64,000 nt of DNA from positions 1 through 64,000 of the forward strand of contig MSJH02000795.1 of assembly GCA_001931875.2 (NCBI GenBank), written 5' to 3'. A program made the position numbers and the translations under genes. Under the pieces are notes generated by a model. That model saw only the letters and a program-made list of their open reading frames with translations. It was not told where the DNA came from and did no database searches. Positions 47,715 through 58,501 of this stretch are shown piece by piece (the first letter of the stretch is position 1; each line of letters opens with the position of its first letter). Origin of the DNA: Byssochlamys sp. IMV 00236 (lineage: Eukaryota > Ascomycota > Eurotiomycetes > Eurotiales > Thermoascaceae).

Positions 47715-48306
47715 CATCAGAAGGCCCCTGCGGTGGTCCAACATAAAATACAGTATGAGCAGGCTCCAACCTCCAGGAAGCAATTACAAACAGCAGGTCG
47801 ATAACGACAGAAGACAGAATGTCCAAATAGGATTATTTATCCGATTCCGTGAGACGAATATCGTACTGACGTGAGTCGTAACATACAAACAAACAAGATT
47901 ACCTTCAACCCTGGGAAACACCGTGCTATCGAAACCATAAAAACAGACCAGGAAAGTAAAACTCCTTGTACATCTTCAATCAACTCAATCAACCACACCC
48001 CATATCCAATTGCAACCGAGTTTTCTGGATCGCCAGGCGGCCAGCAAGATGCAATCCAAGAACGCCGTATTAAACTCTTCCCAAACCAAAGACCTCAAGT
48101 CCCGATAAACCACAGGACAGAAACAAAATTGTGAAACCGGGCACAGCCGTTGAAGATGCACAGTGCATGCCGGTGAGACGCTTTCACCGGCGAATTCACA
48201 AATCGAAGCAAGCAACCATGAATAAAAATGCTGAATGGAATCGCAAAGTCATGAGGCATAAATGGGGGTCACCAGACTTGAAGTCGACTGAACCTTTTTA
48301 CAGCAT
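47715..48306. other. Convergent 3' flanks
   Basis: Between the Zn2Cys6 gene (+) and cdc14 (-). Short plus-strand ORFs at 47871 and 48131 lack domain content. Confidence 0.45.
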
Positions 48307-50261
48307 CTATTTGACTCTTGTGGAGCATCCGGCACTGCCAATCCTGCCGCTAATCTTCCTGACGCCCTTAGTGGTTTCGCTTTTGCTATCGGTCGCTCGT
48401 CGAGGACTCGAGCGCACCTTACCCATGGTGAGAGCACCGTTGCCACTCTTGCTGCTACCAGGGGTCTTTGGCTTCCCGGTCGGCGACTCAACCCAATTCT
48501 CACGGTCCTCATGTATTTCGTCGGCCAGCATATAACTGGCACTCACCGTGGCAGAGTAGCTGATGGAGCGTTGAGTGGGGGAAGCGGTAGGGCTCCTGGA
48601 AGAGCGTTTCGCGAGCATTCTGAGTTGGATCTCCTCTTCACTTTCGCTGCCTTCATTGCTTAGGCGATGAGATCTGGTCTTGCTGCGCTCAACCGTCCTC
48701 TCGACCTCCTTCTCGACGGTAATACCGCCTGAGACATTGCGGGCGTATGGATGATGCCGGGAGTCCTTCCTGTGGGACTTGCGCGGCTGTCCAGGCGTTG
48801 GTGCCGGGAGATTATCTTCAGCATGGTGACCGCTTCCTTCGTTGTGATCAATTTCACCGAGAGCCGCACGCTTGGAATGGCTTCCATTGGGAGGCGTGGT
48901 GGTCTGTCCGTTGCTCGCCCGCTGCTTCGGGGCGGCCCTACCAGGCGTGACCGGCATAGTAAGAGCCAGCTTTTCCCTCATTGAGTCCTCAAACCACCAT
49001 TCGCGGAAGGCGCCTTGGTTCAGGTGCAACCAATGCTGCTGTGGTCCAACAACCATGCCCGGCCGCATGAATCGCATGAAGGCAATGATCTCGTTCGCAG
49101 TGAACCCATATCTGTAAATCAGGTACGCCCCGATAAGGCATCCGGTACGCCCCAATCCTGCTTTGCAGTGCACAGCAATTCCCTTCTTTTTGATGGTGAT
49201 CATTTCGTGGGCCATCTTGATGAAACGGCGGACCAGTGGCAGCGGTGGGCAAGTACCGTCCTCGAAGATCATGTCAATGTGATTGATTCCCAATGCAGTG
49301 AAGTACGACGGCGAGTACAGCTCCGAATTCAATCGCACTACCAGTCCGACATTGCGGGAAGAGAAGTGGGCAAGTACGTTCTTGAAGGGAAGTGGCAGTC
49401 TCGAATTGAGAACTTCAGAGACGGTCGATGGCAGGGCGGCATATTCAGGCGTGTTTGACGGGATGGGCGCTACCGGCTGGTGCTGAGGCGATGCGAAGGC
49501 CAAAAATTGGGGGGTGATCCAGTTAAAGTCACCCATGTCGACACGTTCAAATTTCTCATACCTAACCCCGCGTCAACATTGTTTGTACCATGGAGCAGGA
49601 CATTACTTACTCTTCCAGGCTGAACTCCCTCAATCCACATAAACCTTCTTCCTTGGCCTTCCAGACGCCGTACACAACATCTTGAATGCTCAAGACAAAG
49701 TCTGCCTGGCTGTATCCAGCATCGCGGAAAGGCATATATGGGGGATCCGCCTGAGCGATTGGGGCAAGAGCCAGATGCGGGGGCCACGACTGGATCAGGA
49801 CCATATAGCACGCCACCAAACAAGCAGCGTTGGCACGGCTCCGCGAATCAGTCTTGCTGTAAAACACCACTGCGCGGTCACTGTTGGCGGGATCTCCCAG
49901 AATCTCGTGGAAATGCACGGCAAAACGATAGAGGTGTCCAATGTGGAAAGGACCGAAGTCTGCATGGAAGGCATTGTAGAGCAGGGTGTCATCAACAGTG
50001 AAATAGACAGGCCTCTTCGATGTGTCTCTTCCTGGGGTCTGCTGGCCTCTGGATCGTTTACTAGGTGACTTGGGCTGCGGTGCAGCATAGGGGAAAGGCG
50101 TGTGAGCATCGGGGGTGGAATCGTAGGAGGCGAGGTACAAGCGATCTGTTTCGAGTCAGGTACGGATTCTCCTCCATCAGGGCCTTTCCAGGGAAGCACG
50201 CGACCCACGAACCTTGGATATACTCGATCACCTGCCCATAGCAACCCTGAGCGGAAGGCAT
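48307..50261 (-). CDS. cdc14: Dual-specificity phosphatase Cdc14 (612 aa)
   Basis: Three exons: 50213-50261, 49611-50145 and 48307-49561. Exon 1 MPSAQGCYGQVIEYIQ joins to DRLYLASYDSTP, exactly as Cdc14 N-termini run. The N-terminal domain (YFTVDDTLLYNAFHADFGPF, HEILGDPANSDRAVVFYS) is followed by the catalytic domain with PNW-type FNWITPQFLAF, the P-loop HCKAGLGRTG (nucleophile Cys327) and FMRFMRPGMVVGPQQHWLH. The tail (about residues 400-612) is Ser/Arg/Lys-rich and disordered, as in fungi. Cdc14 removes Cdk phosphates from SP sites to drive mitotic exit, cytokinesis and septation. The 5' leader upstream of 50261 is long and carries small ORFs. Confidence 0.95.
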
Positions 50262-52250
50262 CTTGTTTGCGCAGATTGTCGCGGAATCGACCCGGACACC
50301 AGAACGAGAGAGAAGGGTTAACCCAGGCGTCCTAAGAGGACAATTGGATGTTTTGAGCAGAGAAAGACTTCAACCTAGGCAGGTCCGCAGGAAGTGGAAG
50401 TTGATTCAGGGCCAAATGGTCATGGCCTGGGCAACAACAACAACCGGAATCCAATCGTCCACGCTCGCGGCTTGGGCTAGCAGTCAAGAGAAATGTGGGA
50501 AGGTAAGGATACAGGCGATATACCAGAGAAGAAATGAATATGGTGAAGCTAAGCCCAGCGCCGAGATAGACAGATGGAAGTCGGAGTAGAAGAGGAAGAA
50601 GAAGACTTGAAGGTCGAGATACCCATGACACTTTTTGGCAGCTGCGACGCACGCTAAGTGGCTGTTATGTTATGATGTCCCGATACGGTAAGCGCGCTGC
50701 CGTTGACAGGACAACGGTTGCCGGCCTGAGGCACCAGGGCCCGTCCTGGTCACGGGATTGGCCGTCACCATAACAAACAGTCGCAGACCGCCCTCGTTCA
50801 CAACAAACACATTCCTGAAAGGCTCGTCCATGGCGAGTCAGACGGTGCCATGTCTCTGCTGAGGTGGATCGGGCATCAAATCTCCATACCGGGTGACTTC
50901 GTCTAAGCTTCAACAGCCGCCACCCCAGCTGGTTGACTGGGGCCCCTCGAGCCCACAGGGAGGGGTCCAGATGGCATGTTGATGATTCAATTGTTGCTTA
51001 TCCACAGGCGTGATATACAAAGCGCTCGTGATCGCTAGTATCTGGCCCAGCATGGACCAAACTGGGCGATTGAACGAGTATGAATTCATCGGCCACGTAT
51101 GCTCGTCCTTGGATATTCACAAGCAATCCGCCGGTTTTTGAGACAAGTAGGTGACATAGCAAAGGAGCATGGAACACATTGTTCATGTACAGTCCTTGGC
51201 TTCTTCTCCCACGGACACGATTACACTGGGTTTTTGGGATATATTTCCGTGGGTTTGTTCCCCGGATCAAAGATATGCTCGTTGTGATTCTATGTGACCA
51301 CGATCTATAGTTATCTACGTGGTCACGATCAGAACCCATCGACATGGATGCACGAATCTATATCGTTTTCCCGGCTCGAGGCCACCCTGCAAGACATGTA
51401 GCGAGTAGTCTAATTCCATCACCAAAAGCACGAGATAAACCTGCAGCGGCGTGTCTGATACATCGTGTTATGTGTGAGCTACCCGAACAGGTCGTCTACT
51501 GAAACGCGAGGTCATCCCGCGGGTGTCAGACAAGAATGCAGCGTGTGGATTTTCTCGAAGCATGCCCTGTAAAGTTTCGTTCATGGAGCTAGGTGGCGAA
51601 GACGGGCTGAGCACCCACGACAATGGAATTCTCCCCATACAATGTACACGCGCGGCTCTACAGTCCAATGGTGATCTCGTCCTCGGTTTTCCAGGCCATG
51701 TACTGTTTACCATCACTGAGGCAATGGAATTTGTACCTTCCGGGGATGTGTAGTTCATCGTGTGGACATCGCGCTTGGCGAGCGATAACTTTGGCGATTA
51801 GGCCTCGTTATCCGGACTCGCTGTGCAAGGATCCAAGATTAATATAGAATACCCATGCAGCTCGTAGGGTCATCACTGTACTTTGTTCTTGACAATACTA
51901 TACATACTAATATCCTTTGATCTGTTTGCGATGGTGGTAGTACCAACAGTGTATAGACATACATTATCTCCAGATATATATTTACGGTACACAGCCCTTC
52001 AGTCCCTCTCAATTACTTCGAATAAAGACCACCCATCCACGAAAAATATAAAAAGGCAGTAATAACAATGCTTAACGCATCCATACCATAGAGACCCTCG
52101 CAAATAACAAACCACCCGTTGCTAAACACCAGAAAAGCATACATATTCCACCATCTCGAGTAACCACAAGTACGACCTGTCCGACATAACTACTTAGTTC
52201 TGAATCTTCTGATTAACATAGGCAAAAAATTCGCCGCTTTAACAAGAACC
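50262..52250. other. 2 kb gene-free stretch upstream of cdc14
   Basis: Contains the cdc14 promoter and leader, then sequence with only short ORFs on both strands. One minus-strand ORF (50998-51345) ends with a SLVHAGPDTSDHERFVYHAC segment that faintly recalls cupin or 2OG dioxygenase ends; no splice-consistent gene could be built around it. Confidence 0.45.
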
Positions 52251-52333
52251 GGTTCTGTAGTGTAGCGGTTATCACTCCGGATTCTGATAATCAGAATCTT
52301 CCGGCAACCCCGGTTCGATTCCGGGCAGGACCT
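52251..52333 (+). tRNA. tRNA-Gln (CUG anticodon) with 11-nt intron
   Basis: GGTTCTG acceptor pairs with CAGGACC; A box TAGTGTAGCGG; anticodon stem CCGGA/TCCGG with loop TTCTGA; B box GGTTCGATTCC. The anticodon CTG reads CAG (Gln). After A37 an 11-nt intron (TAATCAGAATC) precedes T38; its ATCAGAAT pairs with the anticodon loop side, the usual anticodon-intron helix. A T-rich stretch (TTTTTTTG) follows about 60 bases downstream. Confidence 0.92.
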
Positions 52334-52690
52334 GAGTGGTGGACTACTTCTGACTCTTAAGATCCCGATTGGGATTCGTAGAGGCAGTGAGTTCCTTTTT
52401 TTGTTTTTTGCATCCCTGTAGATGCGTGATAGCTGCGATGCATAGGAGAAATTCTGTGTTCTTTGTAGGAGATGTACAATTAGACCAAGAGATTCGGGGA
52501 AAGGTCTTTTTACGCCGTGGAATAGTATTCGTTAAACAAATAAAATAAACAAATTCGATAACCAATTTCTTTCTATGTGGGCAAGGGAGAACTGTGGAGA
52601 TTCTGGAAAACTTTGACAGGCTATCGAACTCATCACAGATTTCCTTTCGCTTGATAAAACGAAGATGCCTCGGTCCACACCAAGATAACC
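52334..52690. other. Spacer between two tRNA-Gln genes
   Basis: Contains T runs near 52395-52410 and no gene. Confidence 0.5.
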
Positions 52691-52775
52691 GGTTCTGTAG
52701 TGTAGCGGTTATCACTCCGGATTCTGATTATATCAGGATCTTCCGGCAACCCCGGTTCGATTCCGGGCAGGACCT
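52691..52775 (+). tRNA. tRNA-Gln (CUG anticodon) with 13-nt intron
   Basis: Mature sequence identical to the copy at 52251; only the intron differs (13 nt, ending ATCAGGATC). Followed directly by a T-rich run (CTTTTTTTC), a Pol III terminator. Confidence 0.93.
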
Positions 52776-55628
52776 TCTTTTTTTCTCACCAGAAAAAATG
52801 TGACTAGACGACTATTGTGAACGGAGAAGTCGCAGTTTGTTGCCCTCAGTGTTTTTTTTACCACTCCGCACAGAGTAGTAGTTAGTTATCTAGTTGACTA
52901 TACCGTAGAATTTGCCCTTATCAACAGGTGGTGTGGCGCAATATGGAGTTATTATTCGGCGCAAGCAGAGATGCATTGGTTGTTGCATCAGCCGTCCGCA
53001 CGGTCTTTAGAATGTTGCTCAGATCTACGGAGTCACGTACCATAGTAAGATAGTCTATTATTCCATGCCCCTTTAACCAGTAGATAATCTGGCAGAGATA
53101 TGGATTGGCCCCCATCTTGATTTCCGCCACCATTGACTAGGTATCTTGATCGGGGTAAAGACCAGCAACTTTCCATGTATCCGTGCTTCCCGAACAAGCA
53201 GGATGGAGATGCTCCACATACTCTAGTTCTCCTTCCCTGTGCTGCGGGATAGTGGACAATGGAGCTTTAGATTGACGAAGATAAAACAAGTTAATTTTGC
53301 CGTACTCCGTAGAAAGATGGCTGTTCTTGGATCTCGTCCTCGATGTCAGCAGATCGGCCCCTAAGATATCTGCACCACTGCTTGCCGTTGGGCTCTCTTG
53401 CACACTCTCTCGGCCGACCCCATCTAGTAGTGTGCAACAGCGGCCGTTGCAGCGGAAATAGCGGTGGCATAGCCGGCGTTATAGATCACGGCAGTTGTAG
53501 CTTGCGCCCAACTAATCGGAGAAATCCTGGACTTAACAGATCAAGATGGTCCGACCAATCCAGTCAAAGGGTCTGAACCCGGCTTGTAAGGCTGCTGAGG
53601 CACATCCCATTGACAAAAGCCGCTAAGAGCTCTTTATCAGATGCTGAGAACGACGGGGAGCATCGCCCATAGACTAGCGGCGAAGAAGATCTGAGAAAAC
53701 TTCGCCACAAACATGGGCAAAGCTCGATACAACTAAGAACCGGACCGAAGACGGCTGTCGCCTTATCATTTTAACAACAATTAGGATGCGTTTCGCGGAA
53801 GAGTGTTGACCGCCAATTTGATTTCCAGCATTGCCATCGAGGATCTGAGGAAATGTAGGCATATTATCGGCCCGAGAAAAAGACGTTGTCTACCATCAGA
53901 AGACGGCAAGGAGACTCGAACTCCTATGCCGAAGCATGAGTTGAACATATCAAGCAACATTTCCCAGCGCTGCCATGTGGTGCAGCACCGTCCAACGTCA
54001 CTGATCAGCAGAACTGATCACTCGTAGTGAGAGAGACGGTCACTGATCGTTATCTCTGATACCACCCAGGTGTGCCAGCGCACATTATGGAGTGTAGATC
54101 ATCTGCACTGGTGTTCAACAGGAGCTTCCTCTACGGAGTAGTCATAGCACGCAATAATGAGACAGCTGTTCGGCGGCAAAAAGACGGTGCCCCCAACTGT
54201 TCCTGCAGCGACCAAACCTCCACCCGCGAACACACGATGTCATTCCCAGGACACGATCGACAGGGGTAGGAGGCTATTGGTATTGAAATTATCCCGTTTC
54301 CAGATCAAATTTCGACATGCATGCTGCCCTGGACACCTTCGTATTCGAGCGTTCCAAGTCAGAAATACCTCAAGAAGGGACAAATAAGAGTACTAGACCA
54401 TATTGTTACAGAAGCGGAAATAGTGCGACAGTTGCAGATTACCCAAAGGGCCGGTGCCAGCGCTAAGCCGTACGGAGTGACCACAAAATGTACGGAATAG
54501 TTATCTCTTTTTGTTTCAAAAGATGGGCTCCATAGTGCTCCCCGAGCCCCCCTTGATTCTGTGCCATAGCACCAGGAGTCCAGGACCGTCGCGAGCAGCA
54601 ACCACAGGAATAATCTTCGTATAAGGGCCTGATGAAGCCTGCTTATGAATGCCAACGTCTCGACAGGTCAGGGGCAGTGCTGTCCGATATTAGAAATACG
54701 GATCCGCGACAGGTGGAGGCCCGTGTTGTCGCGGGTGAAGTCATTATTATTGTTGACAGATCGACGTCCCTTAAACGTCCGCTAAACGGCCGGCGCCAAA
54801 CGGGCCGTCCTTTTCACGCCGGAAATCCCAGTCTCTCCCCGCATAGGAACCACATGGGACGCCCCGTGGCAAATGAGGCTGCACCGGATAGGCGCGATCG
54901 ACAACGCGTGGATTTAGAGTATACGCCGGGTCTGCTGTTAGCGACTATTGTTGGGCCAGGTTATTCCATATACGAGTATCGTTGCCGCTGTCAATAGATG
55001 GCCCTCCCAATGTTTTCTGAACCACGGCTGCGATACAAGCAGTAAATCCTCTGGCAAACAGACTGATGCTGTTATCAGTTGAAAGAAAAAAGCCGAAAAG
55101 CCGCACCTTGATGGCCTACTCCGTAATTCATGCCCTTCCAGGAAGCACGCTTGTCAGCCACCAAGCACAAGACATTGGGCGCTTGGTCCTCCGGACCCCT
55201 TTCCTTACACTGACGGAAAGCTTAGCCTGAGGAAGGCTTGATCCGTTATAGCAATAAATCAGGTATATCGCTATTACGGCTGCTGATCCGACAATTGCAG
55301 CACAACTCTTGGGATTGCCGATCCCAGCGACAGTTTAGGCCTATCCAATTTCCCGGCCTCGCGGGACTGGCGATCTATCAGGCTTTTTGTGGGCGCTAGG
55401 AAGATTGGACGAAGGACTTCTCGAAGACGATTGTGTAACAAAGCGCCGAAAAGGGGTCGCTCCTTGTTTAGTTGACTTGGTAGATATGTATATAACCGCT
55501 CATCGAGTCGGAGCCATGAACGGCTCTTCTCCAAACAAGCAGTCGTTCTCTCAGCGATCCTTCCTTTGCTTTTTCCGACTTCATACATTCTTTTTTGAAA
55601 CAGTCACTCCTTTAAACAAACCGCAACA
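52776..55628. other. 2.85 kb gene-poor stretch between tRNAs and the repeat-protein gene
   Basis: No gene supported. Two in-frame minus-strand ORFs (53137-53403 and 52921-53133) are separated by a single TAG and could be a decayed gene. A tRNA-like element sits at 53902-53992. The last 150 bases before 55629 are a pyrimidine-rich promoter/leader with a TATATAAC patch near 55485. Confidence 0.45.
53902..53992 (-). pseudogene. Class II tRNA-like relic
   Basis: On the minus strand: acceptor halves GACGGTG and TGCCGTC pair (two wobbles), a D-stem CTGC/GCAG, a perfect variable-arm hairpin ATGC-TTCG-GCAT, a perfect T arm AGGAG-TTCGAGT-CTCCT with a B-box-like core, and a TTTTT run 21 bases downstream. 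No acceptable five-base-pair anticodon stem can be drawn, so this is either a decayed Ser/Leu-type tRNA or a tRNA-derived element. Confidence 0.35.
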
Positions 55629-56677
55629 ATGAAGTTCACTGGAATCGTTGCCTCTATGGCCGCTGCTGGCGTCGCTTCCTCGGCCGCCCTCCCCGTTGCG
55701 ACCGTCGACGCGACCCTCAACCACGTCAACACCGTCCTCGCCAACGTTCAGGGTCTTGTCGGCCAGACTCTGTCCTGTGCCACCGGCCAGGTTGACCTCA
55801 GCACCGTCCACTCCGACCTTGTTGCCGTCAAGTCTGAGCTCGTCAAGCTCGCCCCCGTTCAGAAGCGTGATGGCCTGACCACCCTTCCCGCCGATGTTCT
55901 TGGCAACGTTGCCGGCACTGTCCAGGGTGTTGCCCAGCCTATTGCCGGCCCTATCGTCAACAGTAAGTCTTGAATGAAACTCCAGAAGGAAGAACCCAGG
56001 CTCATTTGTATCTAGACGTTGGAGGCGCTCTCCCCGTCAAGCGTCAGCTCGGTCCTCTTGGCACCGTCGGCAGCGCCGTCAGCGATGTCGAGAACACCGT
56101 CGGTGGCCTCACCAGCCCCGTCGCTGGCCCTGTCCTTGACAGTAAGCATCCATGATTCCGCTACCGAGACAATTTGAGTCGAATCTAACCCGACGTCCAG
56201 CCGTTGGCAACATTGCCCCTTCCCCCGCCAAGCGTGACGTTGTTGGCAGCACTGTCGGTGATGTTGCCGGCACTGTTGGCTCTGTCGCCAACCCTGTCCT
56301 CAGCCCTGTCCTCGACACTGTTGGCTCCGTTGCCCCCGTCAAGCGTGATGTCGTTGGCAGCACCGTCGGTGACGTTGCCGGCACTGTTGGCTCCGTTGCC
56401 AACCCTGTCCTCAGCCCTGTCCTTGACACCGTTGGCTCCGTTGCCCCTGTCAAGCGTGACCTCCAGATCCTCAACTCTGCTGGTTCCGTTGTCAACACTG
56501 CTGAGATGACCGCTACCCAGCTCCTCCAGGGTCTCCAGTCCGGTAAGTTCATGGTCCCAGATAATGAAGGAAGTCATTGAACCGTTGAACTGACAATCAA
56601 CAACAGGTGCTCTCCAGCTCCCCACTGAGGGCCTTCCCCTCGTCAGCAAGCTCCCCGTTGTTGGCGGCAGCAACTAA
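55629..56677 (+). CDS. Secreted Kex2-processed repeat protein (290 aa)
   Basis: Four exons: 55629-55962, 56016-56141, 56201-56542 and 56607-56677; all introns phase 1. Signal peptide MKFTGIVASMAAAGVASSAA, then a 60-residue leader with a single Cys, then units ending in Lys-Arg: KR at residues 79-80, 120-121, 164-165, 201-202 and 238-239. Two units (166-202 and 203-239) are identical 37-mers at the protein level, beginning DVVGSTVGDVAGTVGS and ending VAPVKR; earlier units are diverged. Kex2 cleavage after KR in the Golgi would release four or five Val/Gly/Pro-rich peptides of 35-45 residues. This matches the architecture of fungal KEP precursors (repellents, pheromone-like peptides, dikaritin RiPPs). 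No Cys or Tyr core typical of ustiloxins is present, so a repellent or surface peptide is likelier. Start chosen by the signal peptide. Confidence 0.88.
56201..56460 (+). repeat. Near-identical tandem coding repeat (111-nt unit)
   Basis: Within exon 3 a 111-base unit encoding 37 residues and ending AAGCGTGA(C/T) occurs twice with very few substitutions, preceded by a diverged part-unit from the exon border. High DNA identity implies recent duplication or gene conversion. Confidence 0.85.
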
Positions 56678-57394
56678 GCGTATAATGTTTGATACTTAGA
56701 CGCCTAGTTTAGATCAATATCATTCTCCCGCGGAGTACCTCCGTACTATCTTCTCTTTTTTCCCTTCTCAGGTCGCAGGTCGCAGTGGCGGTGCGCTAGG
56801 GTCTTTTTGTAGATATTTTTAGCGATAGGCCTCATTATGCTTAATGGACGATACCGTTCTTAATGCAGTAATAATCAAACCGATTTGACGATTCGTGGTG
56901 CCCTTTATCTACTCCATTGTTGCGATGCGTTAATCTTGTGGAACTCCAGATGCTGAAGTAGCAGTGAAACAAGATGCTTGGGCTGATCTCGAGATCTCGA
57001 ACGAACGGTGGATCATCGCGCCTGGGCAAACGCTTATCTTGACATCTTGACCGACAGGACGGATATGGTCCGTTCGAGGCGGCAAGTTCATGTATTGTAA
57101 GATCAGGTTAGCATAGAGTTAGTGATCTTGGATTCTTGGAGAAGAAAGAGACTCGAGGCCATCTAGTTAGGAGATCTGTTGATGACTCAGCAGTCGTTCT
57201 TCCCCACCAACGCTCTTGGAGGGGAAGACCATGAGAAATGTCAAGATTCCAAGTTAACCTTTCCACTACAGTGTCCGAAGAAATTGCAGTTTCAATTTAC
57301 GAACGTGACATAAGATAACGTTCTCTTGACTCTATATCCAATATTTAAATTCGTCCTTACACCTACGAGTGCACTCAGACAATTGCGCATCGAC
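56678..57394. other. Intergenic stretch
   Basis: 3' flank of the repeat-protein gene and promoter of the Pcc1 gene; no gene on either strand. Confidence 0.5.
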
Positions 57395-57812
57395 ATGGCA
57401 GCCGCACCAGTATCCGAGTCGCAGTTCCCTTACTCATTGTACGTCAAGACCCTTCGAAGGCAGCTTAACTATGCAAAGATCATGTTATTAATCATATATA
57501 CAAACCAGAACCATCTCCCTTCCCCTCCCTACCAACCGCCTAGCGTCCTCCGCCCTCCGCGCTCTACAGGTAGACCAAGAACTCTCGCCATATGTTCGGC
57601 GGGATTTTGAGCTGGCCGCGCCGGACGAGGCAGCTGCAATTGAAAGCAAGGAAGCAGACGAAGCGAAGACAGTTCTAAAAACAACGTATCGCGCGACAAC
57701 GAACCGTATGTTACGTGTTGCAGTGAACGGCTTTATGGAGAGTCTCGGTGTCGTGCTGGGAGTCATGGAGGAGTTGGACGTGGATGTTTTGAAGCAGGAA
57801 TTGGGAAAGTGA
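57395..57812 (+). CDS. pcc1: KEOPS/EKC complex subunit Pcc1 (115 aa)
   Basis: Two exons: 57395-57438 (MAAAPVSESQFPYS) and 57509-57812 (GTACGT..CAG, phase 2). The joined protein reads SLTISLPLPTNRLASSALRA, LQVDQELSPYVRRDFEL, TTYRATTNRMLRVAVNGFME and SLGVVLGVMEEL. This is the Pcc1 fold: two strands, the LRVAVNxF helix and the dimer helix. Pcc1 is the dimerisation subunit of the KEOPS complex that makes the universal tRNA modification t6A together with Kae1, Bud32 and Cgi121. Exon 2 has no in-frame ATG near its start, so the gene is invisible to simple ORF calling. A Glu/Ala/Lys-rich loop (about residues 50-70) enlarges it relative to yeast Pcc1 (88 aa). Confidence 0.88.
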
Positions 57813-58416
57813 GATATGCTTCGGAGTATGCATATTTGAAAAGTGAAACAGGAAGACTCGCTGCACTTTGTGCAGCTTCTGGCTGGACACTTCCCATGGG
57901 ATCTGTCTCTCTCCAGATTGGTCGGGTATTCGGACGGCCTAGACCTTGGAAATAGGGATTCACTATTCTTTCCAGAGAGCGAGGCGTCATATCGAGGAAG
58001 AGAAGGGATGAAAGCGCCCTTGTTTCCCTTGTCGCAGGCTACGGGCCTGGGGGGGCATGCCTGCCCCTACGGCGTCCTCCGTTGAGACATTGATGACTCC
58101 GTCAAATTCTGTGGCCCTACATGGGATCGGTACCCGGGAAGAATAGATATAGAAGCGAGCTAATGACCTCTGAAGACGAAATCACGGCGAATGCGCATTG
58201 TTTCGGGGTACCTGATGAAAAGAAAACAACATATGGACATTCCTATTTTGGCTCCACTGTATGATCTTCAATAAATACAGAACGCTTTAATCTTAGTTAA
58301 ACAGCCATGTTTCTAAACATACTTTATTCATGTTCAAGCACATTCTCGATAGAGATCAAAGAAACACTGAATATTGGATGGATGAAAGGGTAAATAAAAA
58401 AAAGAGCAAAAAGAGA
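57813..58416. other. Intergenic stretch
   Basis: No gene; the plus-strand ORF from 57843 is not protein-like. The end contains the T-rich Pol III terminator of the minus-strand tRNA. Confidence 0.45.
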
Positions 58417-58501
58417 AGGTCCTGCCCGGAATCGAACCGGGGTTGCCGGAAGATCCTGATACAATCAGAATCCGGAGTGATAACCGCTACACTACAGAAC
58501 C
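58417..58501 (-). tRNA. tRNA-Gln (CUG anticodon) with 13-nt intron
   Basis: Third copy of the same gene, inverted relative to the other two. Mature part identical; 13-nt intron (ending ATCAGGATC) differs from the 52691 copy by one or two bases. Downstream on the minus strand there are T runs (CTCTTTTTG, then CTTTTTTTTA). Confidence 0.93.

Noticed and set aside
55629..56677. Reading the repeat protein as a dikaritin/ustiloxin-type RiPP cluster
   Set aside because: No UstYa-like (DUF3328) oxidase, tyrosinase or peptidase-cluster genes nearby, and the repeats lack Tyr/Cys cores.
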